Shown here in pieces: positions 52,201-58,939 of a stretch of DNA of 64,000 bases. The position numbers and the translations under genes were made by a program. The stretch's first letter is position 1; every line of letters starts with the position of its first letter. This DNA is from Geotrypetes seraphini. Lineage: Eukaryota; Chordata; Amphibia; Gymnophiona; Dermophiidae. The notes beneath the pieces are model-generated. The model was not told the origin of the DNA and searched no databases. It saw nothing but the letters and a program-made list of their open reading frames with translations. The stretch is from NCBI RefSeq assembly GCF_902459505.1, contig NC_047095.1:115011380-115075379 (forward strand), given 5' to 3'.

Positions 52201-53590
52201 CAGTAGTGAATTTGTTCAAGTTTTGTGTTAATTCGGGCTATATCAGAAGGGTTGTCAGGATCGATAGGATGCAGAAGCTGTATATCGTCTGCATAAGCAA
52301 ATGTATTGAAACCAATTGATTGACATAAAGTCAACAGAGGAGCAAGAAATATATTGAATAAGAGAGGAGAAAGTATAGAACCTTGAGGAACACCGTACGT
52401 TGTGGAAAAAGTATCAGAAATTGTATTGTTAAAAGAGACAGTTGAGGAGCGATTTGAAAAATAAGATTGGAACCAGGATAGAACCTGGTCCGTAATACCT
52501 ATTGTTTGGAGTCTGTTTATTAATAAATCATGATCGATTGTGTCAAAGGCTGACGAAAGGTCTAGAGAGACTAGAAGAACTGATTGATGATGGTCAAGGA
52601 AATAATGAATAGAGGTGGTCAGAAGTCAGAAAAAAATGAAAACTTTCACTTACTGGCTACTTTCAGCTCCAATGTTGCTTCTTCATAATAAGTATCAGAC
52701 TGAAAGAAGCATGTGTAGCTTCCTGTATCATCAAGCTGGATATTGTATATCCTCAGTGAAACGCTTCCACATGAAATATCTTTTCTGATCAATTCTGTCC
52801 TGTCTCTGTATTCTGGGATCTGTTCTTTGTTCCGATCCTTCCCATTCTCATACAGGTGCACGATTAAGTCAAACCTGGTTTGGAACCACCTCACCTGCAT
52901 CCGTTCAGCACTGAGGACAGGGTCGAGGTGGCAGGGTAACACAACATTTTCACCCAAAACAGCAACCACTGGCTGACCAGGGCCAATGACTTTAAAGCGT
53001 TCTGCAAATCATATGATAAACAAAACGGAAAGAATTTAATTAGCAAAGGAGAATATTGAACTGATTGCCGAGCCATTTAAAGAGATGTAAAGTCATCTCC
53101 ACTAGTGCGGATGGACCTTTTATCGATCCAAACCCTTCCGATTTGCTATTTTCAAAACACAAAAATGTCCAAAAATCAGCTGTTTTATGACTTTCTCTGC
53201 AAAATGTCCAAGTGCTGGTAATCAAACCAAAGAAATTAGATATTTTCCGGGACTTTTGCCCTCCAAAACGTTGAACTCAGAAAGGGGCATGTTAGAGGCA
53301 TGTTTTGGGCAGGCTGTGGGCCAGGTTAGACCTAGACAAAAAGAAGGTGTTCATGGCCATGTATATATGGTCTACTGTGCCTGTATTTAAAGAGAGAGAA
53401 TGCACACTCAAAGGCCAAGTGTGAACAGAATCTATGGCACAAAATATGCCATCTGAAAACCGTCCATATAGAAAACGCTAGAGCATCTCTTACCTGTATG
53501 TACAATCTGAAAGTGATGAGAAATCAACAGAAGGATAAAGCTTTGAAGAGAGGAGAAAGTTCTTCTCCAGGGGGCATCTGGAAAATACAT
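30573..53590 (-). CDS. butyrophilin-like (BTN) type I membrane protein, complete gene, 7 coding exons
   Basis: Coding exons in transcript order are 53590-53494, 53001-52654, 44261-43980, 43555-43430, 39393-39373, 39294-39268 and 31117-30573. All have AG acceptors and GT donors, and all introns are in phase 1. Joined, they give 1446 nt, or 481 residues plus a stop, with no internal stop. Domain order is signal peptide (about 1-32), IgV (33-148), IgC-like (149-242), transmembrane exon (243-284), two juxtamembrane mini-exons (285-300) and PRY-SPRY (301-481). This is the butyrophilin architecture; family members sit at the cell surface and modulate T cells, some through ligand sensing by the intracellular B30.2 domain. 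The exact orthologue (BTN1A1-, BTN2- or BTNL-type) cannot be assigned by eye, and the ligand is unknown. Introns are heavily loaded with transposons. The TRIM gene follows downstream on the same strand. Confidence 0.9.
31178..31345 (-). repeat. LINE 3' tail (L2-like)
   Basis: TTTATTTAAAACATTTTTAA followed by TCCGCCTTTATCCAAGGCGG is the reversed L2-type tail motif (compare 51165-51230). Confidence 0.5.
31348..32360 (+). mobile_element. L1 LINE 5' region with decayed ORF1
   Basis: It starts GGGGGCGTGGCTTGG. ORF1 pieces follow: a coiled-coil part (31669-31929: [37 protein letters not shown]), then [17 protein letters not shown], then 32036-32302 with [19 protein letters not shown] and [10 protein letters not shown]. 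These match the coiled coil, RRM and C-terminal domain of L1 ORF1p. One in-frame stop near 31625 and one frame change near 31928 break it. ORF2 is absent. Confidence 0.82.
32368..32688 (+). other. ATG-less open frame of unknown nature
   Basis: There are 106 sense codons before TAA with no Met until near the end. The translation includes [20 protein letters not shown] and [19 protein letters not shown] recognise no family. It lies between the L1 remnant and a CFAP20-like fragment and could be part of a retrocopied transcript or chance. Confidence 0.25.
33058..33190 (+). pseudogene. CFAP20: CFAP20-like fragment (N-terminal), likely retrocopy
   Basis: The plus strand reads [20 protein letters not shown] then QIWDKKV. 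CFAP20, a highly conserved ciliary protein of the doublet-microtubule inner junction, begins with [20 protein letters not shown], as I recall it. The Met is lost and the frame ends at a TAA at 33194-33196. After WDKKV the bases TCAAAAGGA and GATCCAG can still be aligned to the expected continuation if about 14 bases are missing. That favours an intronless retrocopy, but a duplicated exon 1 cannot be excluded. Confidence 0.6.
33837..33957. mobile_element. AGCGCAGGGA foldback MITE, copy 1
   Basis: About 120 bp. The arms GCAGTTTTTAGCGCAGGGAG and CTCCCTGCGCTAAAAACCAC are inverted. Other copies are at 56728-56862 and 57826-57914. Confidence 0.8.
34428..34549. repeat. hairpin related to the palindrome at 1-447
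   Basis: CCTGACGTCAATTCTGCAAT pairs with the TGCAGAATTGACGTC on the other side. The centre holds GAGGAAGTTCCGCCCAGCC opposite GGCTGGCCCGAACTTCCTC. Confidence 0.7.
34764..35179. other. BTN intron 6, nothing recognised
   Basis: Contains GGTTCGGCTATAGGAGCTTC with GAGC/GCTC inverted words near 34950-34985, but no assignable element. Confidence 0.4.
35180..37000 (+). mobile_element. L1/Tx1 LINE split by a CR1
   Basis: The 5' part (35155-35805) reads [20 protein letters not shown] and [20 protein letters not shown]. The 3' part (36566 on) continues [20 protein letters not shown] and [10 protein letters not shown], the zinc-knuckle-like C-terminus. The same family as 41365-42032. ORF1 and the reverse transcriptase are missing. 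Confidence 0.85.
35806..36565 (+). mobile_element. CR1 LINE 3' end inserted in L1
   Basis: The 214-codon frame 35816-36460 reads [40 protein letters not shown] and [19 protein letters not shown]. The tail is GGTCTGACCCAGCAGAGG then CTTATGTTCTTAAG. L1 coding sequence resumes right after it. Confidence 0.88.
37240..38043 (+). mobile_element. L2 LINE 3' half, copy 1
   Basis: Frames read [20 protein letters not shown], then [40 protein letters not shown] and [13 protein letters not shown], the L2 C-terminus. A frame break lies near 37430-37480. It ends in a TTA microsatellite (38016-38043). Nearly identical to 40245-40850 from 37480 onward. Confidence 0.9.
38044..38955. other. BTN intron 6, DNA-transposon scraps
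   Basis: 38340-38460 (GTGATCACTGGGGGAGTGTG) is a reversed piece of the AAACGTCCAA family. 38455-38520 (CACATTTATGGGTTTGG, GATTATTTGTGGTTTTTATC) resembles an end of the element at 39834. The rest is unassigned. Confidence 0.4.
38956..39235 (+). repeat. LINE 3' untranslated tail
   Basis: TTGGGAGGATGGGCTAAAGA then AATGAATATATAAATAGA is typical of LINE 3' ends in this genome (compare 19260-19325). It ends about 30 bp from BTN exon 6. Confidence 0.45.
39268..39294 (-). CDS. BTN-like exon 6: 27-bp mini-exon
   Basis: This 27-bp exon has a TTTCAG acceptor and a CAG|GTAACA donor and encodes EWRRCCSYA in phase 1. It joins directly to VNVVLDPET of the SPRY exon. The family pattern is an arginine-rich W-R-R stretch followed by Tyr-Ala just before the PRY segment. 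Confidence 0.8.
39373..39393 (-). CDS. BTN-like exon 5: 21-bp juxtamembrane mini-exon
   Basis: TATGTAG acceptor and CTTG|GTAAG donor flank 21 bp encoding DSLRREL. Butyrophilin genes have 21- and 27-bp heptad mini-exons between the membrane and SPRY exons, and the size, phase 1 and the RREL motif all fit. The exon is too short to be found by length alone; the call rests on phase and family pattern. Confidence 0.82.
39690..39805 (+). repeat. SINE/LINE tail family, copy 1 of 3
   Basis: AACACCTTTACTGAAGCTCA, GCTCTGAATTGGCTCCCCAG and GTGGTATAGAAGC are the reverse complement of segments at 54120-54250 and 63245-63365. Confidence 0.55.
39834..40173. mobile_element. Tc1/mariner-type MITE (340 bp)
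   Basis: CACTTCTCCCTCCGTATT and AATACGGAGGGAGAAGTG are inverted ends flanked by TA. Subterminal CCGCAAATA, CCGTGAATAA and CCGCGAATG words repeat. A short TAGTA microsatellite follows on the right. Confidence 0.82.
40245..40850 (+). mobile_element. L2 LINE 3' end, copy 2
   Basis: The open frame 40255-40647 reads [32 protein letters not shown] and [18 protein letters not shown] without a break. The TTA microsatellite tail is at 40830-40848. From FDHVT onward it is nearly identical to copy 1. Confidence 0.9.
41155..41280 (-). mobile_element. CR1-like 3' tail
   Basis: GTAACATAGTAAATGATGG and GGTCCTTCCAGTCTGCCCAA parallel the tail at 13205. Confidence 0.6.
41365..42032 (+). mobile_element. L1/Tx1 3' end with 17-bp target duplication
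   Basis: The coding tail reads [20 protein letters not shown] and [18 protein letters not shown]. The 3' end is AATAAAGATTTTTTTATTT. The flanks AAGTGTTATTTTACTAA (41348-41364) and AAGTGTTATTTTACCAA (42033-42049) differ at one base. 5'-truncated insertion by target-primed reverse transcription. Confidence 0.9.
42130..42330 (-). mobile_element. CR1 fragment
   Basis: The minus strand carries FF(I/T)[16 protein letters not shown]-like sequence (AGGGTAGTGGATGCCTCGAA, CTCCCGAGGGAGGTGG), the CR1 C-terminal motif. Confidence 0.65.
42775..43056. mobile_element. Penelope-like terminal-repeat fragment
   Basis: The 282-bp insertion has 11-bp direct repeats TATAAGTATAT (42764-42774, 43057-43067). A hammerhead-like module is at 42873-42916. 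No coding sequence. Confidence 0.65.
42873..42916 (-). ncRNA. hammerhead-like ribozyme motif
   Basis: Minus strand: GACTC, CTGATGC, A, GGCC TAGT GGCC, GAAA, palindromic stem III ACACGTGT, T, GAATC. Stem II is a perfect 4-bp helix. Stem I has one mismatch. Position 9 is C where A is usual. Confidence 0.55.
43430..43555 (-). CDS. BTN-like exon 4: transmembrane segment
   Basis: This 126-bp exon begins [10 protein letters not shown]. It then has about 22 hydrophobic residues (core [19 protein letters not shown]) followed by the basic stop-transfer stretch HVRNERQEK. The acceptor is TTTTTCAG and the donor AAAG|GTAAGA. This fits the single-pass transmembrane exon of butyrophilins. Confidence 0.9.
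43703..43875. mobile_element. hAT-type MITE (173 bp)
   Basis: The ends CAGGGGTGTAAAAGTCCCTC and GAGGGACTTTGACACCCTT are inverted. The flanks are CTCTAGAT twice (43695-43702, 43876-43883). Core identical in type to the MITE at 29579. It lies in BTN intron 3, 105 bp from exon 3. Confidence 0.9.
43980..44261 (-). CDS. BTN-like exon 3: IgC-like domain
   Basis: This 282-bp exon starts LGTAPSISV after a TTTAG acceptor. It carries [16 protein letters not shown], the classic butyrophilin C-domain motif, and a second Cys in SRISCSIRN. The donor is GAAG|GTCAG. Phase 1 at both ends keeps the frame with its neighbours. Confidence 0.92.
44262..44934. other. BTN intron 2, nothing recognised
   Basis: Anonymous sequence with no frame or terminal repeats noted. 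Confidence 0.45.
44935..45665 (-). mobile_element. L2-type LINE, 3' half, decayed
   Basis: The tail on the plus strand is AAGTTTCCAAGTTTATTTCA. Further in, the reversed frame shows [20 protein letters not shown] then QPSNI, the L2 L-D-Y-C-N region with I-Q-N-T-A equivalents. Several frame breaks. Confidence 0.7.
45742..46072. mobile_element. hAT-type non-autonomous element, TAGAGAAT ends
   Basis: TAGAGAATACACGGGGACAA and the reversed TAGAGAATGACA end are inverted repeats. Both flanks are GCCCCACA (45734-45741, 46073-46080). The centre is an AAACACTTTAAAATC palindrome. Confidence 0.85.
46194..46222. repeat. GA dinucleotide microsatellite
   Basis: An uninterrupted AG tract within a wider GA-rich zone (46145-46740). 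Long minus-strand frames there (P/L/S-rich) come from the base bias. Confidence 0.9.
46223..47515. other. GA-rich then anonymous sequence in BTN intron 2
   Basis: GA/GGGG-rich to about 46740, then unremarkable intron. No gene seen. Confidence 0.45.
47520..47818 (+). mobile_element. L2-type LINE 3' end
   Basis: GAAACAGCCTCCCAGAACAC, AGGAGAATGCTAAAGACTCA then TGTAAACTGCATCGAATCC match the L2 end (R-M-L-K-T-H-L-F). The tail ends in ATGGTATGGTATA. Confidence 0.6.
47920..48105 (+). mobile_element. CR1 reverse-transcriptase scrap
   Basis: The frame gives [20 protein letters not shown] and [20 protein letters not shown]. It covers a part that should lie downstream of the next element's start, so it is a separate CR1 insertion. 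Confidence 0.8.
48150..51065 (+). mobile_element. CR1 LINE, long copy split by a hAT
   Basis: Blocks in order are [19 protein letters not shown]-like sequence (48160-48380), [15 protein letters not shown] (48756-48805), the GVPQGS-like and FADD regions (48900-49010), [20 protein letters not shown] (49038-49517), and after the hAT the tail [20 protein letters not shown] (50701-50994). The 3' end is GGCCTTTATCTGCTGTCAT. It has several stops and frame changes before 49040. Confidence 0.9.
49515..50698. mobile_element. hAT-type element, TAGTGCTGCCC family, inside CR1
   Basis: The ends are TAGTGCTGCCCGATTC and GAATCGGGTAGCACTA. Both flanks are CTGTGGAG (49507-49514, 50699-50706), an exact 8-bp duplication of CR1 sequence. 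The interior is GA-rich and shared with 17562-19125. Confidence 0.95.
51140..52622 (-). mobile_element. L2 LINE, long reverse-transcriptase copy
   Basis: From 52610 the minus strand reads [20 protein letters not shown], then [34 protein letters not shown] (YADD box), [20 protein letters not shown] and [20 protein letters not shown], ending [16 protein letters not shown] at 51453. The palm, thumb and tail look unbroken here. The 3' tail is a CTTGAAA repeat near 51150. The 5' end lies about 30 nt inside BTN intron 2. Confidence 0.93.
52654..53001 (-). CDS. BTN-like exon 2: IgV domain
   Basis: This 348-bp exon begins ERFKVIGPG after a clean TTGCAG acceptor and ends at A|GTAAGT. It shows the V-set hallmarks: VLPCHL (B-strand Cys), VRWF (core Trp), and DDTGSYTC with the F-strand Cys. 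The RFKVIGP start matches the family-typical start of mature butyrophilins. The reading frame is open throughout. An L2 LINE begins only about 30 nt beyond the donor. Confidence 0.92.
53105..53480. mobile_element. AAACGTCCAA-family fragment in BTN intron 1
   Basis: CAAAAATGTCCAAAAATCAG and AAAATGTCCAAGTGCTGGTA then ATCAAACC align with the left end of the copy at 26996. No opposite end seen. Confidence 0.5.
53494..53590 (-). CDS. BTN-like exon 1: start codon and signal peptide
   Basis: ATG is at 53590. An in-frame TGA lies 12 nt upstream, so this is the first usable Met in this frame. The 32 residues include a hydrophobic run (SFILLLIS) typical of a signal peptide. The donor is CAG|GTAAGA, leaving one base that completes a Glu codon with exon 2. 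A weak AG acceptor just upstream (near 53630) suggests a separate 5' UTR exon, which I could not place. Confidence 0.8.
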
Positions 53591-53639
53591 CTCCAGGAGC
53601 TCTCAAAATGACACAACCATGTTACCTAGAACAAGATGA

Positions 53640-54119
53640 AATTAAGTTACACTGACAAGAAATGATTTTGAGGTTCAGGGCCAAAGAATATTCCAGAAGG
53701 ATAAGACTGAGATGCATCGGCAGAGCTGCATAGTGTAAGTTTTGCATGAGCAGTTTCTGCTCTCATCATACCTGGGTTTTTTTTTGTTTTTTTTTAAAGT
53801 ATATTTTCAGATTTGGTGATGGAAATTTATTTTTGAAAATCGTTGCCAAACTCCTAACATACTGTGTCAGTCTCTCAGTAATGATAAATCTCATGTGAGC
53901 TCAGTCCTGCAGCATCATGATCTCCTTCCTATATTTAAAGGAAGAACTCCATTCTGCAGGGCTGCACTTAAAGAAATCATGCTCACATCATGGGACACTC
54001 TCATATCGCTCACAGACTCCACACCCGATCACTCCCAGCAACAAAACCCTTCTGTTACAGGAGAAGGCTCTAGGGGTGCCGAGCACCCACAGTATTGAGC
54101 AAGCTCCAATTTGTTTATT
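53640..54119. other. upstream flank of BTN-like gene, nothing recognised
   Basis: The probable promoter and 5' UTR of the BTN-like gene should lie here. I see no TATA box or clear interferon element. Confidence 0.4.
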
Positions 54120-54250
54120 GTGTATTGTTTAATGGAAGCTTCTATACTTCTACAAAAGACTGGGGATTCATTTCTGAGCAGTTTGCATGAGCTTCAATAA
54201 AGGTATTGCAATACATGAGCTTCAGTAAAGGTGCTACAATATGAGTTATC
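54120..54250 (-). repeat. SINE/LINE tail family, copy 2 of 3
   Basis: GGAAGCTTCTATACTTCTAC, GACTGGGGATTCATTTCTGA and CATGAGCTTCAATAAAGGT correspond to 63245-63365 and, reversed, to 39690-39805. Confidence 0.55.
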
Positions 54251-54388
54251 ATATATTCATCTTTTGTTGTATTATTCATGAGTTTGCCCTTTCTTGTTCC
54301 AAGTGGGGAGTTGCCTGTTTCCTCCATGTTTCTTTATTTGCTAATTTGTGTTGTGTTTGGTATCCCCAATTATTTTGAAATGTTGCCA

Positions 54389-55489
54389 TTGGTAGCATAG
54401 CTAGGGGTAGGCCTAGTCCCACTCACTTTTGGTTCAGTCCCAACCAGCGGTGCCACTACGCTGCCTCTCCTCGTCAGCATCCCAGCACCTGCTCTTCTAT
54501 CTGTCAACCCTGTCCCTCCCTGAACCCCAGCACCTGCTGGGATTCATTTTAGCTGCTGGCGCTAACCCCATCCTACCCTCACTGACATTACTTCCTATTT
54601 CCTGTCTGGCAGGATGCGGCAGAGGGAAGCTTGTAATCCAGCGCTAATGATGTGTGTAAGGTATACCAGGCGATAGGAGGGCAGATGCCAGAACGAGGAG
54701 AAAGGTACAGCTAATGGATAGGTGTAACAACTCTTTAGATATATATATATCTTTAGAAGGGTGGAAGGGCCCATTCATATTAACCATTGTATGCAAAGTT
54801 AAATATGAGTTGTGTTTATATTAAGTCTTCAGGGAGATCAAAATGCTGAGCTACAGCCAAGATGCTTCCAAAATAAATGTATTTATTTAAAAAATTTATA
54901 TACAGCCTGGAGTCTCAGTGGTTTCCAAAATAACATACATAAAAAATAACACATACATAACATTTTACAATAATTCAAAACAACTTAGAAAGTGACTCCT
55001 CAATATCCTCCTTCAATGTCATTACAGGTAAATTTAGAGCAAAATCCTAGGGAGCAATTCTTAGATATGCATCGACACAAAACTTTGTTTTCAGCAATCT
55101 CTTAAAGCTATAATGATGTAGTATAATTATGGGTCACTAGGAACAAAAATGATGCTTTAAAAATCTTAATTGGTTCTAGTTTTCAAGATATGCTGCTGGG
55201 TCAGAACATACAACTCTGAACTTGTGAATGGCAAAGGATAAGCGAGTTACAAAGGAAGAAGAGGAGCCTAATGGTTAGTGCAGCAGACTGTGACCTTGAG
55301 CAAATCACTTAACCTTCTATTTCCCCAGGTACAAAAACTTAGATTCTGAGCCCACTAGGGACAGAAATAACCTGCATATAATGTGTACAATGCTGTCTAC
55401 GTCTAGTAGCACTATAGAAATGACTAATAGTAGGAGTAGAAGTAACTGTAGGCCCATCCAAAATACCGGATCTGGCTATGCTACTGGCA
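54389..55489. mobile_element. DNA transposon with GTAGCATAGC ends
   Basis: The left end is GGTAGCATAGCTAGGGG. The right end, reversed, is CCAGTAGCATAGCCAG with GGGCC further in. This end type is common in non-autonomous elements; no target duplication could be matched. A LINE tail (about 54880-55080) and the SINE below are nested in it. Confidence 0.45.
55262..55445 (+). repeat. tRNA-derived SINE
   Basis: CCTAATGGTTAGTGCAGCAG resembles a tRNA A-box region. Then GAGCAAATCACTTAACC, CCCCAGGTACAAAAACTTAG, GAGCCCACTAGGGACAG, and a tail TAATAGTAGGAGTAG. It is the most complete SINE copy here, but the B-box part is deleted. Confidence 0.65.
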
Positions 55490-55500
55490 GGTGTCTAGGC

Positions 55501-57074
55501 CAGGGTTGACTAATACGTCGATTGCTCAGGCAACCCCGGTCGATCGCTGAGCCATGCGGTTTCCTTTCTGTGCTGTCCGGCTTTCTCTCTGGCCTCATGC
55601 GCATCCCTTTACCCAATTTTAGCACGGAGCAGCCTGCAGAGAGGATCACCAGTACTTTAGCGATCCTTGCAGGTTGCCATAGGCCTCAGGAACTGTCTTC
55701 CCTCTGCCGCAATCCTGCCTCTGAAGTCAAGGAGGGGCGGCACCGCGGCAGAGGAACGACAGCTCCTGAGGCCTATGGCAACCTGCATGGATCGCTAAAG
55801 TACTAGCGATCCTCTTTGCAGGCTGCTCCGTACTAAAATTGGGTAAAGGGATGCGCAGGAAGTCAGGGAGGAACACGCAGGCCTTCCGGGAGGGGGGGTG
55901 GGGGGGTTGTCCTTCAGGGAGAACAGGCCTTCAGGAGTGATGGTGCAGGCCTTGGGGGGGTGCAGACCTTCAGGGGGGGACAAACAGGCCTTCAGGGGTG
56001 GGGTGCAGACCTTCAAGGGGGTAGTGCAGGCCTTCAGGGGTGATGTGCAGGCCTTCAGCGGGGACAGGCAGGCCTTCAGGGATGGGGTGCAGGCCTTCAG
56101 GGGGGGACAGTGCCGGGCTTTGGGAGGACAGGCCTTCGGGGGAGGAAGGCCCTGGTGTAGAATAGAGGGAGGGAGGGAAGGGGGGTTCAAAGAGACGTGC
56201 ATATGCCGGACTTTGGGGGAAAGAAATAATGGGTCAAAAAACAGAGAAGTGGGAGAGAGATGGTGGACAATGGGATTTAGGGAGGGAAGAAATAGAAAGG
56301 GAGAGAAGTTGGACATAAGGGATGGTGTGGAAGTGAGGATAGAGATACTGGCTAGGAGGGTAGTTGGGAAAAGAAAGGGACAGATGGTGGACCCTAGGGT
56401 AGTGGGGAAGGAGGGAGAGATGCTGGATGAAAGGGTAGTTGAGAAAAAGTGGATCTGTGGATGGAGATGAAAAAAAGAAAAGATGCCAGACTTCCAGGGG
56501 AGGGAAGGGAAGGACAGAGATAGAAGATTGATGGTTAGCACGGAGAAAGAAGAAAAGAAGGAGACTCTGGCAAGCAAGTTATCAGAAGACAACCAGAGCC
56601 TGGGACCAACAAGATTTGAATAATGACCAGACAACAAAGGGAGGAAAAATGATTTTATTTTCAATTTAGTGATCAAAATGTGTCCGCTTTGAGAATTTAT
56701 ATCTGCTGTCTATATTTTGCACTATGGTCCCCTTTTACTAAATCACAATAGTGGTTTTTAGCGCAGGGAGCCTATGAGCATCGAAAGCAGTGCAGGGCAT
56801 TCAGCGCAGCTCCCTGCGCTACAAAACGCTGTCACGGTTTAGTAAAAAGGGAGGGGGTATATTTGTCTATTTTTGTAAAGTTGTTACTGAAGTGACATTG
56901 CATAAAGTCATCTGCCTTGATCTCTTTGAAAAAAAACCCGGAATATAAATGATAATTAACATTTTCTCTGCGTACAGTGTGCTTTGTGTTTTTTAAAATT
57001 TTATTGTTGGTAGATCATTTTGACTTGGTCAATTTAAAAGTAGCTTGCAAGCCCAAAAAGTGTGGGCACCCCTG
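55501..57074. mobile_element. hAT-type element, CAGGGGTGCCC-type ends
   Basis: The ends are CAGGGTTGACTAATACG and, reversed, CAGGGGTGCCCACACTTTTT. Both flanks are GTCTAGGC (55493-55500, 57075-57082). The GA-rich interior matches the TAGTGCTGCCC family although the ends differ. The AGCGCAGGGA MITE is nested at 56728-56862. The long minus-strand frame 56676-55795 is base-composition driven. Confidence 0.88.
56728..56862. mobile_element. AGCGCAGGGA foldback MITE, copy 2
   Basis: CCCCTTTTACTAAATCACAA and CGGTTTAGTAAAAAGGG form the ends; inner arms AGCGCAGGGAGC and GCTCCCTGCGCT pair. Confidence 0.82.
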
Positions 57075-57082
57075 GTCTAGGC

Positions 57083-57825
57083 CCTCTATAAAACTGCTGA
57101 GAAATTCATCAAGGTAATGAGGCTGAGGAGATAAAGAAGACATTTGAGGCTTTTATCCTACCTCTTGTGTTCAGTCTTCACAGCAAATCTGAAATCCCAG
57201 GAAGGTTACAGTCCCCTGAGAGGAGCGGTGCGGTCTCCATTCTGCTCCTTCATGGCAACTTTGAAATGTAATAAACAGGAACATATTTCTCCATCTGAAT
57301 GTTTAAATGTCCAAACGTTGCAGAGCCAAATATACCAGGCACCGTTTCTTTGTAAGTTCTACGGCATAAACTAAACTTGTTCTTAAACCTGCTTCTTTTG
57401 TTTGTCTTTCTGATAGAAAGCGAAAGGAGGTATTCAGGACTTGTGAACTTTGTACCTTGTCCTGGCTTTATTCCAGGTGCAATTCATATACATTAAACTT
57501 CTGCCACACCTGAGAGAGAGTGAGAGCACAGAAGTGAAGCTAAGTTATTTATTAAAAATATATACGAGGGGGTGCTGAAAAGTTCTCAACCCAACCAACT
57601 TCCTAAATTCGGAGCGTTATTTTGCCACATAGATGAAAAGAGTGTTATTTTATTTAGCAAAGGGTCAATTTGCAGAATCGTAATGCTATGTTTTCACATT
57701 GTTTCAGATCATTGATTGACAAAATACCAGATGGAAAACTCGATTAGAATAAAAATCTAAATCTACAATATACAATACTTTGCTTTGTGTGAAAAGCTCA
57801 GACCCACAGCCAAACTGCCTTGTGA
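57083..57825. other. unrecognised, with a mariner-like end
   Basis: At 57556 ACGAGGGGGTGCTGAAAAGT then TCTCAACCC looks like a mariner left end. I find no right end. The rest is anonymous. Confidence 0.4.
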
Positions 57826-57914
57826 AATGACTCCCTTTTACTAAATCGCAATAGCTTTTTTTAGCGCAGGGAGCCTATGAGCATCAAAAGCAGTGCAGGG
57901 CATTCAGCGCAGCT
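57826..57914. mobile_element. AGCGCAGGGA foldback MITE, copy 3, truncated
   Basis: CTCCCTTTTACTAAATCGC through CATTCAGCGCAGCTC matches copy 2, then stops where the Penelope-like sequence begins. Confidence 0.72.
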
Positions 57915-58254
57915 CTTTCACATATACCTTACTGGTGAGTCGGATGACAACGGCGACCTTGGGAGACCCTTGAGACAGCACTAGATGTGCGAAACATGTC
58001 GGGTCAGACTCCCAGGTTTGGCTGTGTTTAAGCTAAGTATAAAAGCTCTTTAATATTTTTATATACCAGTATACTATTTAACTTTATAAATTGAGCAAAT
58101 ATACAAAATAATGAAGTATTAATGTAGCATTTAAGATGGACGGCCAATGATGAGGCACCATGTAAATCTCCCGCTTTCTTGAGATGGTTTAGCGGTGGAG
58201 TTGTGGGGCTGAGGTGTCCTTCTGAAGCTAAATGTAGGGGTTAACACCTTTATT
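57915..58254 (+). mobile_element. Penelope-like terminal repeat
   Basis: GCGAAACATGTCGGGTCAG, CTCCCAGGTTTGGCTG, GGCCAATGATGAGGC and GTGGGGCTGAGGTGTC parallel the arm at 10370-10630 in the same order. Contains a hammerhead-like motif. Confidence 0.75.
57961..58013 (+). ncRNA. hammerhead-like motif
   Basis: GAGACCC, TTGAGAC, A, GCAC TAGAT GTGC, GAAA, stem III palindrome ACATGT, C, GGGTC. Helices I and II pair perfectly. Core positions 3 and 9 differ, so probably inactive. Confidence 0.5.
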
Positions 58255-58900
58255 CTTGATATTCCAACCCAGTTTTTTTGGATATATTTAGATGTTGTGA
58301 AAAAACACAGCGCTGGTTGCCATTGAGACCATCACAATGCTGAGGGTAGAGTATGCCCTGAGGCATCACAGGCAATCCGAATCTGATTTTTTGCCTTCGG
58401 GTCAGATTTGGCATTAGGGGCATCACATGACATTTGATTCCCTGATTGATTTGAGGCATTCCACTTGATGTGCACTTGTTTGTCACTATGAATTGGTCAC
58501 TGACTAGCACACGGGAGCACCCAAATGATGTGTGGTCGGCTTGAGTAGCATTTGCTGGCTCTACTTTTTTTAAGCATCAGAGTGGCTCTTTTGAGCTTCT
58601 CTTTAGAGCTTTCAAATCCACGCTGAGGGTGCTCCTTCACTTACATATTATTAAACATTATTCATTTATTTCAAGTTTGTTGGACATCGTGGAGGCCGGG
58701 GGATTTGGATTGCCTGTGATACCCTAGGGCATGCCCTACCCTTAGCATTGTGTCTTTCAAGTATCTATATTAGTCCTTTTTTCGGGTATTTTTTGTATAC
58801 TGAGACCATCACTGCCATTCACTGTCTCTTATCACCGACTTTCATGGAATGCTCTTCCTAAATCAGTAACAAGCTTAAGTAATAACTTGTCTGAAACTCT
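58255..58900. repeat. inverted-repeat segment, origin unclear
   Basis: About 58327-58385 (CAATGCTGAGGGTAGAG, GCATCACAGGCAATCC) pairs with 58700-58755 (GGATTGCCTGTGAT, GCCCTACCCTTAGCATTG). Possibly another foldback Penelope or DNA element. Confidence 0.5.
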
Positions 58901-58939
58901 TAGTGGTGATGGATCTTCCAGGAAGCGTGCCGAACCAAC

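Noticed and set aside
55795-56676. 293-codon minus-strand frame with PPLKACTPPLKAC-like repeats
   Set aside because: It lies wholly within a hAT-type element and reflects a CCTTCAGGGG-type simple repeat on the other strand, not a protein.
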